A DNA stretch of 38,403 bases, taken from Cytophagaceae bacterium. GTDB lineage: Bacteria > Bacteroidota > Bacteroidia > Cytophagales > Flexibacteraceae. The DNA is taken from positions 1 through 38,403 of the forward strand of contig CANETC010000009.1 of assembly GCA_947441055.1 (NCBI GenBank), read 5' to 3'. Shown in pieces: positions 25,409 to 34,529 of the stretch. A program made the position numbers and the translations under genes. The stretch's first letter is position 1. The number at the start of each line of letters is the position of its first letter. Below the pieces are notes generated by a model that ran no database searches, was not told the DNA's origin, and was given only the letters and a program-made list of their open reading frames with translations.

Positions 25409-25623
25409 TGTTAACGACTGTTTTGAGTAAAAAAAATAGGGAAAAAAACATCGCGAATTTAAGACAATATCCCCGAGAATCAAGCCTCTGTTGTTGCTGT
25501 ATTATTGTTCTAGGCAATGGCCGGCATTCTATTGGCCCAGGCCTACTTCCATTTCAGGAAAATCCCTACTTTGCGCATGGCTTTCTTATTGAGAATTGCC
25601 TGATCACACCAGCTACTAATACT

Positions 25624-27129
25624 TTGAAAATCAAAAAAATACTTGTTGCAAACCGTGGGGAGATTGCGGTTCGTATTATGCGATCTGCCTCTGAAATGGG
25701 CATTAAAACCGTTGCTGTTTACAGCGATGCCGACCGCAGCGCCAGGCATGTAATGCAGGCCGACGAGGCTTGGCACATCGGCGAGTCGCCTTCCTCGGCT
25801 TCCTATTTGAAAGGTGATTTAATCATAGAAACCGCCAAAAAGGCTGGTGCGGATGCCATTCATCCAGGTTATGGTTTTCTTTCTGAAAATTCAGGTTTTG
25901 CAAAGGCAGTGCGTGAAGCTGGTTTGATTTTTATCGGCCCTTCTCCTGAGTCCATTAATGCCATGGGGGATAAACTGCGTGCCAAAGAAACAGCCCGTAA
26001 AAGTAATGTTCCACTCGTTCCGGGTTCTGCTGCGGCCATTTCAACCATTGAAGAAGCACTTGCCGCAAGTCTTGAAACCGGTTATCCTTTGCTTATAAAA
26101 GCATCTGCCGGAGGTGGAGGAAAAGGAATGCGGGTGGTGCATAAGGAAGAGGAACTTCAGAATGAAATGGAAATGGCCATGAATGAAGCCATGTCCGCTT
26201 TCGGAGATTCAACGGTATTTATCGAACGATATGTGCAAAATCCAAAGCACATTGAAATCCAGATAATTGGTGACCAGCACGGCAACATCGTGCATCTTTT
26301 TGAGCGTGATTGTTCCATTCAAAGGCGCCACCAGAAAGTAGTGGAGGAGGCTCCATCTGGAATCCTTACCCCAGAAGTTCGAGAAGCCATGGGACGCGAC
26401 GCTGTAAATCTTGCCAAAACTTGCGGGTATTACAGTACTGGAACTGTGGAGTTCATCATGGATGAGCAGCTTCGCTATTATTTCCTCGAAATGAATACCC
26501 GCCTGCAGGTGGAGCATCCGGTAACCGAACTTATTACTGGTCTCGATCTGGTGAAGGAGCAAATTCGGGTGGCAGCAGGAGAGGAGTTAAGTGATAAAGT
26601 AAAGAATGTCTCAATTCGGGGCCATGCCATTGAAATACGTGTGTGTGCGGAAGATCCGCTCAATCAATTTTTGCCGGATGTTGGCACCATCAGCCATTTC
26701 AGGGTTCCGCAAGGACCTGGCATCCGGGTAGATTCTGGCTATGAGGAAGGTGACGAAATTCCGATTTTTTATGACCCGCTCATGGCAAAATTGATTGTTT
26801 TTGCGGAGGATAGAATTTCTGCCATAGACAGAATGATCAAGGCAATTGATCGGTTTGACCTTCGGGGCGTGGCCAATACCCTGGATTTTTGTAAGTGGGT
26901 AATGCAGCATCCGGATTTCAGTTCTGGTTGGTTTGATACCCATTTCATTGCAAAGAAATTTTCACCGGAATTGCTTGAACCACAACTATCTGAAGAAGAA
27001 CAATTGGCTCTTGCACTTGCTGCTATCAGATGGAAAGAAGGCTCAAAACCGCGTGCTATTTCTGCTTCAGTGAAGCAAGAAAATTCTGCCTGGAAGAAAA
27101 GGGCAATTCCACAAAGATTCGGTTCATGA
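25624..27129 (+). CDS. biotin carboxylase (acetyl/propionyl-CoA carboxylase subunit)
   Basis: Carboxylates biotin with ATP and bicarbonate. From TTG at 25624 the protein has 501 residues and begins M-KIKKILVANRGEIAVRI, as the family does. It shows HPGYGFLSEN (80-89), the ATP-grasp glycine loop SAGGGGKGMRVV (161-172) and the EMNTRLQVEHPVTE signature (289-302). It exceeds E. coli AccC (449) by a C-terminal extension but lacks a biotinyl domain, which must be on another protein. No carboxyltransferase gene is in the window. No in-frame ATG exists near the start. Its stop overlaps the nuoK start (ATGA). Confidence 0.93.
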   Translation: MKIKKILVANRGEIAVRIMRSASEMGIKTVAVYSDADRSARHVMQADEAWHIGESPSSASYLKGDLIIETAKKAGADAIHPGYGFLSENSGFAKAVREAGLIFIGPSPESINAMGDKLRAKETARKSNVPLVPGSAAAISTIEEALAASLETGYPLLIKASAGGGGKGMRVVHKEEELQNEMEMAMNEAMSAFGDSTVFIERYVQNPKHIEIQIIGDQHGNIVHLFERDCSIQRRHQKVVEEAPSGILTPEVREAMGRDAVNLAKTCGYYSTGTVEFIMDEQLRYYFLEMNTRLQVEHPVTELITGLDLVKEQIRVAAGEELSDKVKNVSIRGHAIEIRVCAEDPLNQFLPDVGTISHFRVPQGPGIRVDSGYEEGDEIPIFYDPLMAKLIVFAEDRISAIDRMIKAIDRFDLRGVANTLDFCKWVMQHPDFSSGWFDTHFIAKKFSPELLEPQLSEEEQLALALAAIRWKEGSKPRAISASVKQENSAWKKRAIPQRFGS

Positions 27130-27419
27130 TTTCGATTGGAGTTTTACTGCTGATACTCGGACTCTTCTTGTTTTTTGCAGGATTTGTGCAATGTATCAGC
27201 AGTAAAAAATTCCTTGGATTTCTTTTTGGAATTGAAATGGTCATAAACGCTGCCAACCTCAATCTGGCAGGTTTTATACAGTTACAACCTCAAAGGACAG
27301 ACCTTCAAGTTTATATTGTTTTAATCACTGCTCTGGCCGCAATTGAGGCCGCAGTTGGTCTTTCAATTTTTGTATGGGTTTCCTCCAAAGAAGAGGATGC
27401 CAGTTTCAGGCTTCTTTAA
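27126..27419 (+). CDS. nuoK: NADH-quinone oxidoreductase subunit K (stand-alone)
   Basis: A 97-residue membrane subunit of complex I with three helices (about 3-24, 29-52, 60-85). The proton-path glutamates are present: Glu37 in LFGIEMVINAANLN and Glu74 in ALAAIEAAVGL. MnhC/MrpC antiporter subunits look similar, but the length and the motif order fit NuoK better. It is translationally coupled to biotin carboxylase through ATGA and is not near other nuo genes. The only other complex I gene in the window is nuoD, 24 kb away. It ends 15 bases before the convergent dxs. Confidence 0.85.
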   Translation: MISIGVLLLILGLFLFFAGFVQCISSKKFLGFLFGIEMVINAANLNLAGFIQLQPQRTDLQVYIVLITALAAIEAAVGLSIFVWVSSKEEDASFRLL

Positions 27420-27434
27420 GAAATTCTTAGAGAA

Positions 27435-29348
27435 TTAAAGGCGAACGATTTCCGCCATTTCCAAAACGGTTTTTACAATGCCGGCGGCATCGAAACCACA
27501 TTCTCTGTACAATTCGCTTTGCTCACCGTGCTCAATGACTTCATCCGGAATTCCCAAACGGCGAACTTTGGCGTGCAGGTCGTTTTCAGCGGCAAATTCC
27601 AATACGGCCGAACCAAATCCACCCATTATACAACCATCTTCAACGGTTATGATTCTGTCAAACTGCTGGAAAACTTCTCTCAGCATATTTTCATCCAGTG
27701 GCTTTGCAAAACGAGCATCATAGACCGCTGCGGAAATCCCTTCTTTTTCCAGCATTTCTGCAGCATCTAAAGCAATATTTCCAATGTGGCCAATGCTGAT
27801 GATGGCCAGGTCTTTTCCATTCCGAACTTTTCTTCCTTTTCCGATTTGAATTCTTTCAAACGGAGTACGCCATTCCGGCATTACACCTTCACCTCTTGGA
27901 TAACGAATTGTGAAAGCCCCTTTGTTTTCAAGTTGGGCTGTGTACATCATATTTCGTAATTCCTGCTCATTCATTGGCGCGGCTACAACCATGTTTGGAA
28001 TGCAGCGCATATACGCGATGTCGTATGCGCCATGGTGGGTTGGTCCGTCTGCACCAGCAAATCCGGCACGGTCGAGGCAGAAAATAAGAGGCAGATTTTG
28101 CAGGCATACATCGTGGATCACCTGGTCGTACGCCCTCTGCATGAAGGTGGAATAAATATTACAAAATACGGTCTTTCCCTGGGTGGCCATGCCTGCGGAA
28201 AAAGTAACCGCATGTTGCTCGGCAATGCCCACATCAAAAGCCCTGTCAGGCATGGCTTTCATCATGATGTTCAGGCTGCATCCGGATGGCATCGCTGGAG
28301 TAACTCCTACAATGTTTGGATTCATTTCGGCCAATTCAACCAAAGTATGACCAAAAACATCCTGATATTTAGGTGCTTGTGGCTTTTCGAAGGTTTTCTT
28401 GTGGATTACACCGGTAATCTTATCGAATTTTCCGGGTGCATGCCAGAGGGTCTGGTCTTTTTCGGCAAGCGGATATCCTTTTCCCTTGGTGGTAACGCAA
28501 TGCAAAATTTTTGGACCAGGAATCTGGCGAAGGTCATTCAAAACCTTTACCAAGTGGTGCACATCGTGACCATCTACCGGACCAAAATAACGCAGGTTTA
28601 GGGATTCAAAAAGATTGGAATGCTTTAGCAGAGAAGCTTTTAAACCGCCTTCAATTTTAGAAGCAATTTCCTGGGCATTCACTCCAAAACGGGACAATTT
28701 TCCCAGCACATTCCAGATCTCGTCCTTTACTTTATTATAGGTGTGGCTTGTGGTGATATCGGTGAGATAGTCTTTCAAAGCACCCACATTGGGGTCGATG
28801 CTCATGCAATTGTCATTCAGCACAATGATCATGTTGGCGGCGGAATCACCGGCATGATTCATAGCTTCAAAAGCCATTCCGCCTGTCATGGCTCCGTCAC
28901 CGATAACGGCCACAACCTGTTTGTCTTTTTCGCCATTGAGTCCAGCGGCAACCGCCATGCCCAATGCTGCCGAGATGGATGTACTGGAATGTCCTACACC
29001 AAAGGCATCATATTCACTTTCTTTCCTTTTTGGAAAACCTGAAATTCCACCGAAAACCCTGTTGGTATGAAAAACATCTCGCCTCCCTGTCAAAATTTTA
29101 TGCCCATAAGCCTGATGTCCAACATCAAAAACCACTTGGTCATTCGGCGTGTCAAATACATAATGAAGTGCAACGGTAAGTTCCACTACACCAAGACTCG
29201 CTCCAAAGTGTCCGCCATAAACGGAAACAGTGTCTACAATATATTGCCTCAGATCTTCACAGACCAGATGAAGTTCAGCTTCATCAGTTTTCCGAAGGTC
29301 CGATGGAAGTCGGATTGCTTCAAGGTGTTTTCCGGGATTAATCTTCAT
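27435..29348 (-). CDS. dxs: 1-deoxy-D-xylulose-5-phosphate synthase
   Basis: First enzyme of the methylerythritol phosphate isoprenoid pathway, joining pyruvate and glyceraldehyde 3-phosphate. The 637 residues have the thiamine-diphosphate motif GDGAMTGG...N (about 150-180), DRAGFAGADGPTHHG in the middle and the C-terminal transketolase domain. The ATG at 29348 follows a TTG two codons upstream; the ATG was preferred. The 105-base gap to the divergent SGNH gene carries no obvious thiamine riboswitch. It ends next to nuoK with almost no space. Confidence 0.97.
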   Translation of the reverse strand: MKINPGKHLEAIRLPSDLRKTDEAELHLVCEDLRQYIVDTVSVYGGHFGASLGVVELTVALHYVFDTPNDQVVFDVGHQAYGHKILTGRRDVFHTNRVFGGISGFPKRKESEYDAFGVGHSSTSISAALGMAVAAGLNGEKDKQVVAVIGDGAMTGGMAFEAMNHAGDSAANMIIVLNDNCMSIDPNVGALKDYLTDITTSHTYNKVKDEIWNVLGKLSRFGVNAQEIASKIEGGLKASLLKHSNLFESLNLRYFGPVDGHDVHHLVKVLNDLRQIPGPKILHCVTTKGKGYPLAEKDQTLWHAPGKFDKITGVIHKKTFEKPQAPKYQDVFGHTLVELAEMNPNIVGVTPAMPSGCSLNIMMKAMPDRAFDVGIAEQHAVTFSAGMATQGKTVFCNIYSTFMQRAYDQVIHDVCLQNLPLIFCLDRAGFAGADGPTHHGAYDIAYMRCIPNMVVAAPMNEQELRNMMYTAQLENKGAFTIRYPRGEGVMPEWRTPFERIQIGKGRKVRNGKDLAIISIGHIGNIALDAAEMLEKEGISAAVYDARFAKPLDENMLREVFQQFDRIITVEDGCIMGGFGSAVLEFAAENDLHAKVRRLGIPDEVIEHGEQSELYRECGFDAAGIVKTVLEMAEIVRL

Positions 29349-29453
29349 TTGCAAATATTCAAGACGGTTACTTTGGAAAGGATGTCACTTAAGACGATCC
29401 AAAATTTTAAACGAAATTGGTATGCAAATTAACCAATCGATTCGAGGAAAGTT

Positions 29454-30722
29454 TTGAAATTGCAGGAAAATTTATCTCAGCAACTCAAATTTTTAAAATC
29501 AATCAAATTGTTGATTCGGTATTTTCTCTTTTTAATGATTGCCTTTGGGCTTTTATCGGCCATTCCCAGAAAAAAACCGGGGAAGAGAAAAAAATCTGCT
29601 CGGGTGATTTTCAAGCCCAGAACCATTGCTTTGGAAAATGCCTCTTCTCCGGAAATGCTTCAATTTTTTCAAGGACTTAAAAAACTTTCCAGCAAAGGTG
29701 GACAAGAGAGAATTCTCATCATCGGTGACAGCCACAACCAGTGTGAAGATTTTGGAAATAGCCTACTAAGCTATCTGGCCGATTCTGCAGGAATACCGGT
29801 TTCTGGCCGGAATTTTGTTTTTCCTTATCCTTTGGCACGAACCAGCCACAGAAGCAACAATCGGTTTTTTTGCCAAAAGGAAAATTGGAAGGGCTGCAGG
29901 ATCACTTCTTCTTCAGATTCCTGTTCATGGGGAATTTGTGGTTGGGTGGCCCATTCGGTTTCTGATTCTGTGGAATTTCGCTGGCAGTCCGGACAAACTT
30001 GTCTAAAACAAAACGATGACCTAAGCTTGTTTTGTCCACCTGAAACGGCTGATTCCTACAGCCTTTTTATTTGTGATAGTGCAGGTAAAAAATCAGAACT
30101 AAAATATTCAGATTCCAAAGCAGGATTTTGCACCAGAATCCAAAAGGATGGGAATGGAATAAGTTTGAAAGCCATTCGGAAATCACCCGGAGCTTCCTTC
30201 ACGCTTCAGGGCATTGGCAGATGGCCAGCGGGGGAGGGCTTAAGTCTTGGAATTTCGGGAACAAACGGCGCCAGACTCGACCACTATCTTCAAGCCCCGG
30301 ATTTTCAAAAGCATATTTCTGTTTTGAATCCGGGTCTTGTAATTCTTGCATTGGGAACCAACGACGCTTTTGTTTCTGATTTTCAAGAAGACCGCCTCCG
30401 GGAAAATCTTGGTTTGCTCGTTGCTCGTATCCGGGCTGCCAATTCCAATACGGCGATTTTGTTGCTCGGTCCGCCTGACCATTGCCGCCGAAAAGGCAGG
30501 TCAAACCCGGCCACCAAGCAGGTAAATTTTGTGTATTCCCAAATGTCAGAGGAACTCGATCTTGTTTTTTGGAACCAACAAAAGGCCATGGGCGGAGAAG
30601 GTTCTGTAATGGCCTGGCGAAAAAAAGGACTTGCCACCGCCGACATGGTACACTTTACACCCAATGGTTATACGCTTCAGGCAAAATTGCTCGGAAAGGC
30701 GCTGGCCGCAGAATTAAAATAA
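29454..30722 (+). CDS. membrane-anchored SGNH/GDSL hydrolase
   Basis: A 422-residue esterase-like protein. A hydrophobic N-terminal anchor (about 17-37) is followed by a very basic stretch (KKPGKRKKSAR, 40-50) and the SGNH domain. The catalytic Ser93 is in GDSH (91-94), the oxyanion Gly in SGTNGARLD, the Asn in GTNDA (301-305), and Asp397/His400 in DMVHFTPNGY. A 150-residue insert between blocks I and II is Cys-rich. Cell-wall or polysaccharide deacetylation is a common role. The start is a TTG with GAGGAAAG upstream; the first ATG would cut into the anchor. Its stop abuts the histidine kinase stop. Confidence 0.85.
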   Translation: MKLQENLSQQLKFLKSIKLLIRYFLFLMIAFGLLSAIPRKKPGKRKKSARVIFKPRTIALENASSPEMLQFFQGLKKLSSKGGQERILIIGDSHNQCEDFGNSLLSYLADSAGIPVSGRNFVFPYPLARTSHRSNNRFFCQKENWKGCRITSSSDSCSWGICGWVAHSVSDSVEFRWQSGQTCLKQNDDLSLFCPPETADSYSLFICDSAGKKSELKYSDSKAGFCTRIQKDGNGISLKAIRKSPGASFTLQGIGRWPAGEGLSLGISGTNGARLDHYLQAPDFQKHISVLNPGLVILALGTNDAFVSDFQEDRLRENLGLLVARIRAANSNTAILLLGPPDHCRRKGRSNPATKQVNFVYSQMSEELDLVFWNQQKAMGGEGSVMAWRKKGLATADMVHFTPNGYTLQAKLLGKALAAELK

Positions 30723-31916
30723 TCAGGCGGCCATCACCGCCCTCGGCAGGCTGAGGATAAACCTCACTCCTTTGTCCATTCCCATACTTTCGGCCCTGAT
30801 TTCTCCGCCGTGCATTTCTGTGAGGGTTCGTGCGATCGAAAGGCCAAGGCCAGTCGACGATTCGCCACCGGTTGGTTTGGCCGATAGCTTGCAGAATTTC
30901 TGAAAAATTCGGCCCATGTCTTCTTCGCTGAGGCCAACCCCCGGGTTGTAAATGCTGAACAAAACCTGGTCTTTTTCAAGTCTCGTACTCGCTTCTATTT
31001 CAGCGCCTTTCGGTGCATATTTTACTGCATTGCTGATGAGGTTGTCGAGGATTTCCAACATTCTGTGCCTGTCTACCAAGGCAAAGGCTTCCTCACCCTG
31101 TTCAATTTTTAATACTTGGGATTTTTGTTGGGCAGATGCCTGATTGCTTCGGATCGCTTGCAAAACAATTTCATTGAAATTGCTGGGGCTCACTTTTAGT
31201 TTTATTCTTCCACTTTCCAGAAAGCCACTTTTAAGAATGTCTTCCAAAATGTGAAGCATTCTTTTGGATGAGTCTTTTATCAGATCTGCAATTTGTCCAA
31301 GTTCCTCTGTGTTTTCCTTTTGGTAGAGGATGTGGTCTGAAATTCCGATAATGCCTGCCAAAGGATTTTTTAGGTCATGGGCAGCAAGCTGAATAATTTC
31401 GTTTTGAATTCTTTCTGATTTAATGAGCTCCTTTCTGAGAAAGAGTTCTTCCATCAGCATCTCTGCCAAAGTTTGAATGCTCAACAATTCAATTTTCGAG
31501 TTTTTTCTTTCCGAGCGATCCAGCAGACAAAGCCAGCCAAGGGCTGTTCCATCCTCGGCTTTCAATTCTGCCCAACTGAAAAACTTGAAATCCCGGATTT
31601 GATGCCAGAGGCTGGAAGCCGCAAAGAATTTCTCTTTGTGAAAGCGGCTGCCGAATTCCGGTTCCATTTCTTTCAAAATGTGGGACAGGTCGAAGATTTG
31701 CTGAACCGCATCTGGGTGAAGGGGTTGGTCTGAACTGATGCGGTAAGTCTGGAAATCCGCCAGAATAATCATACTGGCGGCGCATCGGTTGCTTACCCGG
31801 GCAAGCGAACAGCAGCGGTCCAGGCTTTGGATGGTTTTTTCTGAGTGAAAACCATATTCCTTCAATAGCTTCGACAAAACACTGTCGAACCAATGATTCA
31901 GGATAAGTCGGTTCAT
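30723..31916 (-). CDS. soluble orphan sensor histidine kinase
   Basis: A 397-residue cytoplasmic kinase without membrane helices. The N-terminal 150 residues resemble a GAF-like sensor. The HisKA phospho-acceptor is His180 in HDLKNPLAG, followed by a HATPase_c domain with N-box LDNLISNAVKY (290-300) and GLGLSIA (356-362). The G1 box reads NPGVG instead of DxGxG, a substitution seen in some kinases. No response regulator is adjacent, so its partner lies elsewhere. A 20-base palindrome sits 20 bases before the start. The gene ends without a gap against the SGNH gene. Confidence 0.9.
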   Translation of the reverse strand: MNRLILNHWFDSVLSKLLKEYGFHSEKTIQSLDRCCSLARVSNRCAASMIILADFQTYRISSDQPLHPDAVQQIFDLSHILKEMEPEFGSRFHKEKFFAASSLWHQIRDFKFFSWAELKAEDGTALGWLCLLDRSERKNSKIELLSIQTLAEMLMEELFLRKELIKSERIQNEIIQLAAHDLKNPLAGIIGISDHILYQKENTEELGQIADLIKDSSKRMLHILEDILKSGFLESGRIKLKVSPSNFNEIVLQAIRSNQASAQQKSQVLKIEQGEEAFALVDRHRMLEILDNLISNAVKYAPKGAEIEASTRLEKDQVLFSIYNPGVGLSEEDMGRIFQKFCKLSAKPTGGESSTGLGLSIARTLTEMHGGEIRAESMGMDKGVRFILSLPRAVMAA

Positions 31917-31935
31917 TTTAGTTGTGGTAAACTGC

Positions 31936-31955
31936 CTATGTGCAATTGCATATAG
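31936..31955. promoter_or_regulatory. 20-bp palindrome upstream of the histidine kinase
   Basis: CTATGTGCAATTGCATATAG is a near-perfect inverted repeat (one G-T pair), centred about 29 bases before the kinase ATG. It could be an operator for a dimeric regulator or a 5' UTR hairpin. Confidence 0.5.
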
Positions 31956-32109
31956 GAGAATGCAAACATGAAGTGTTATTTAGGTTTTAAATGCGCCATC
32001 GGTCGGCCTTTGGGTACATGTGTGCCTAAAACCGGGGTCTCCGGATTATTTCAAGTTGCATTAGAGCTAACAGATTGAAAAACAATATTAATAGACATCT
32101 GTTCCTCAC

Positions 32110-32140
32110 TTGCATAGCAGCATATTAAAACTCAATTTTG
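32110..32140 (+). promoter_or_regulatory. promoter of nadC
   Basis: TTG (32110-32112) and CAATTTTG (32133-32140) are 20 bases apart, close to the Bacteroidota TTG / TAnnTTTG layout with one mismatch in the -7 box. The nadC start follows 34 bases later. Confidence 0.45.
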
Positions 32141-32174
32141 CATCGGTTCGGGGTTTTACCTTCCCTTACATTAC

Positions 32175-33050
32175 ATGATGAATACACTTGCGCTTCCTTA
32201 CCTAACTGATTCTGCAATTGCACATTTTATTTCAGAAGCCCTTCGGGAAGACATTGGCTCGGGAGATGTGAGCGCGCTTTCTTCTGTGCCAGAATCCAAA
32301 CGCAGCAGTGCTGAACTCAAAATCAAGGACAAAGGAATTCTGGCTGGCATGGATTTGGCCCGGAAAATCTTCATGACTTTCGACCCAATGCTTTCTTTCG
32401 AACCAATTCTAAAAGATGGCGACCCAATTGAAAATGGCCAGATTGCATTTCGTATAAGCGGAAGCGCTCGCTCAATTTTAAGCACCGAAAGACTGGTCTT
32501 GAATTGCATGCAAAGAATGAGCGGCATTGCAACCAAAACCAGACACCTTCAGAACCTAATTTCGCATACAAAGGCGAAAGTTCTCGATACCAGGAAAACC
32601 AATCCGAACAGTCGGATTATTGAAAAGTGGGCAGTGGCAATAGGAGGAGGGAGCAACCACCGTTTTGCGCTTTATGATATGGTGATGTTGAAGGACAACC
32701 ACAATGATTATGCCGGTGGAATTACACCTGCACTTCAGGCTTGCCGAAAATACCTGAAAGAAAATGCCCTGAATTTGAAAGTTGAAGTTGAAACCCGCAA
32801 CCTTGCGGAAGTAAAAGAGGCTCTGGATTCTGGCCTGGCCGACATTCTAATGCTGGATAATTTTTCTCTGGATCAAATGCGGGAAGCTGTTAGTCTGGTC
32901 GATGGAAAACTTCCCTTGGAGGCAAGTGGAAATATCAATGAATCTACCATCGCCGCCGTGGCCGAAACTGGGGTTGATTACATTTCCGTTGGTGCTTTAA
33001 CCCATTCCTATAAAAGTCTTGATTTGAGCTTGAAAGCCGTTTCAGGTTAA
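32175..33050 (+). CDS. nadC: nicotinate-nucleotide pyrophosphorylase (carboxylating)
   Basis: Converts quinolinate and PRPP to nicotinate mononucleotide in NAD synthesis. The 291 residues carry the motif block LDTRKTNPNSR, the GGGSNHRF loop and MLKDNH in the middle, and LEASGNI and ISVGALTHSYKSLDLS at the C-terminus. Two consecutive ATG codons open the gene and either could serve. The acyltransferase begins 4 bases after the stop, so they are one operon. Length and residues fit the family. Confidence 0.96.
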   Translation: MMNTLALPYLTDSAIAHFISEALREDIGSGDVSALSSVPESKRSSAELKIKDKGILAGMDLARKIFMTFDPMLSFEPILKDGDPIENGQIAFRISGSARSILSTERLVLNCMQRMSGIATKTRHLQNLISHTKAKVLDTRKTNPNSRIIEKWAVAIGGGSNHRFALYDMVMLKDNHNDYAGGITPALQACRKYLKENALNLKVEVETRNLAEVKEALDSGLADILMLDNFSLDQMREAVSLVDGKLPLEASGNINESTIAAVAETGVDYISVGALTHSYKSLDLSLKAVSG

Positions 33051-33054
33051 TTGT

Positions 33055-33645
33055 ATGTTGGGCTTTATTTTCAAAATCTGGGGCAAATCCATCATTTTTT
33101 TTAGTGGCTGGAAGGTTGTCTGGAAAGGGCTGGGACCATTGCCCGAAAAATGTGTGGTAGTGGCAGCCCCGCACACCAGTAATTTCGATTTTGTAATTGC
33201 CCGTGCAGCTTTTGAGGTTTTGGGCATGCCAGTTAGGTTTACCATAAAGAAGGAATGGATGGGTTTTCCACTGGGTTGGTTGCTTCGGTCCTTGGGCGCA
33301 ATTGCCATTGACCGAAATCCCAAAAATGCATCGGGTCGGGTTTCCAATGTGGAGGCAATGGCAGCCCTCTTTTCTGAGAATGAAAAACTGGCCATTCTTG
33401 TTACGCCAGAAGGTACAAGATCTTTGCGAACTGAGTGGAAAACCGGGTTTTACTATGTTGCAAAAACAGCTGGAGTTCCACTCGTTCTTGGGTATTTGGA
33501 TTACAAAAAAAAGGAGGCAGGCATCGGGAAAATTCTGTTTCCTGGTGACGATCTGGAAGCGGACTTGCGCGAGATTATGGCATTTTATGCTGGAGTTTCA
33601 GCCCGATTTCCTGAAAAATTCTCTATAGATCTTCGCTATTCCTGA
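33055..33645 (+). CDS. PlsC-type lysophospholipid acyltransferase family protein
   Basis: A 196-residue glycerolipid acyltransferase-like protein. The catalytic HX4D is PHTSNFD (His40-Asp45), and the second motif is VTPEGTRS (about 116-123), preceded by a GAIAIDRNP segment. It has no strong membrane helix beyond a hydrophobic N-terminus, typical of the short Bacteroidota members annotated as 1-acyl-glycerol-3-phosphate acyltransferases. The real acceptor could also be an ornithine or sulfonolipid. It starts 4 bases after nadC and is probably translationally linked. Confidence 0.87.
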   Translation: MLGFIFKIWGKSIIFFSGWKVVWKGLGPLPEKCVVVAAPHTSNFDFVIARAAFEVLGMPVRFTIKKEWMGFPLGWLLRSLGAIAIDRNPKNASGRVSNVEAMAALFSENEKLAILVTPEGTRSLRTEWKTGFYYVAKTAGVPLVLGYLDYKKKEAGIGKILFPGDDLEADLREIMAFYAGVSARFPEKFSIDLRYS

Positions 33646-33791
33646 TTTTCTGCTTTTGATAAAAAGCGCTTTTAAAACCGTTTAAATTAGGTTTTGAATT
33701 GACTTTGGATAAAAAATAAGAATAGTTTTTGCTGAATCTTACAGGATGCTTTTTAGGAAATAGCTGAACAATTTTTTCTTTTTTAAGAGGC

Positions 33792-33806
33792 GATAATTGC
33801 ATTATC
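33792..33806. promoter_or_regulatory. small palindrome before the outer-membrane barrel gene
   Basis: GATAAT and ATTATC flank TGC, 22 bases before the ATG at 33828. It may be a hairpin near the ribosome site or an operator half; the short arms make this weak. Confidence 0.3.
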
Positions 33807-33827
33807 AAGCACAAACATTCATTGTTT

Positions 33828-34529
33828 ATGAACCCTATAAGAATTGAAACTAAAATCGCCCTCGGATTCCTACTGATGTTTAATCTTTTCAGCGCCTCTG
33901 CTCAGATCGGTGTGGAAGACAAACGAAATGCATATAACAACAGGCGTTTTTATGCTCGGACCGCCCGGCTATGCGAAAATTCAGTACTGATTCAACTGGC
34001 CCAAATTCCCAATGCCCTTCGTCTTACCTATGAAAGAAGGCTGGATTACCGTTTTGTTGTGGGAGCAAATGCTTCCCTCAGGTTCTTGGGTGAAGAGGCT
34101 GGCACTGTAAAATCCGAAGCTTTTGGAAAGTTTTTTGTGAATAAAAGGGCGCCTCAAGGTTTGTATGTGTATGCAGATTTGGGCTTTGCTGCCGTTCGGA
34201 ACCATACATTTGATTACAAAATGAATTTTGATGATGCAGAGTCTACTAAAATTGCCAATCCCAGAATTCAACAATTAATCAGCAGGTCAGCCAGTTTCAC
34301 AAGCATTTCTTCCGGATTTGGGTTTGGGTTTCAGAATGTGTATGGTGCCGGACGCCGGACAGTTCTGGATGTTGCCATCGGTTATCGAAATTATCAGATT
34401 CCTGCGAAGGTTTCCTCAGGAACAGTTGTCGAAAACGGACTTCGTTACAATGCTTTCAATAACAACAATACCTTGCTCAGCACCATTTCGCCACTTGCCT
34501 TTCGATTTGGAATGGGTTATATGTTTTGA
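33828..34529 (+). CDS. predicted outer-membrane beta-barrel protein
   Basis: A 233-residue protein with a signal peptide (about 1-26, ending SASA) and alternating hydrophobic/polar strands ending in the aromatic GMGYMF, the usual C-terminal signal for Bam-mediated insertion. Strand-like blocks include NALRLTYERRLDYRF and GLYVYADLGFAAV. It resembles small Bacteroidota porin-like or OmpW-sized proteins, but I do not recognise a named family. The ATG at 33828 was chosen over a TTG two codons earlier. Its stop overlaps the 3' end of the NlpC/P60 gene on the other strand by 13 bases. Confidence 0.75.
   Translation: MNPIRIETKIALGFLLMFNLFSASAQIGVEDKRNAYNNRRFYARTARLCENSVLIQLAQIPNALRLTYERRLDYRFVVGANASLRFLGEEAGTVKSEAFGKFFVNKRAPQGLYVYADLGFAAVRNHTFDYKMNFDDAESTKIANPRIQQLISRSASFTSISSGFGFGFQNVYGAGRRTVLDVAIGYRNYQIPAKVSSGTVVENGLRYNAFNNNNTLLSTISPLAFRFGMGYMF

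Noticed and set aside
31968..32078. Possible 36-codon gene upstream of nadC
   Set aside because: It has an ATG with GGAG before it, but the product has no recognisable feature and lies in the regulatory gap; too weak to call.
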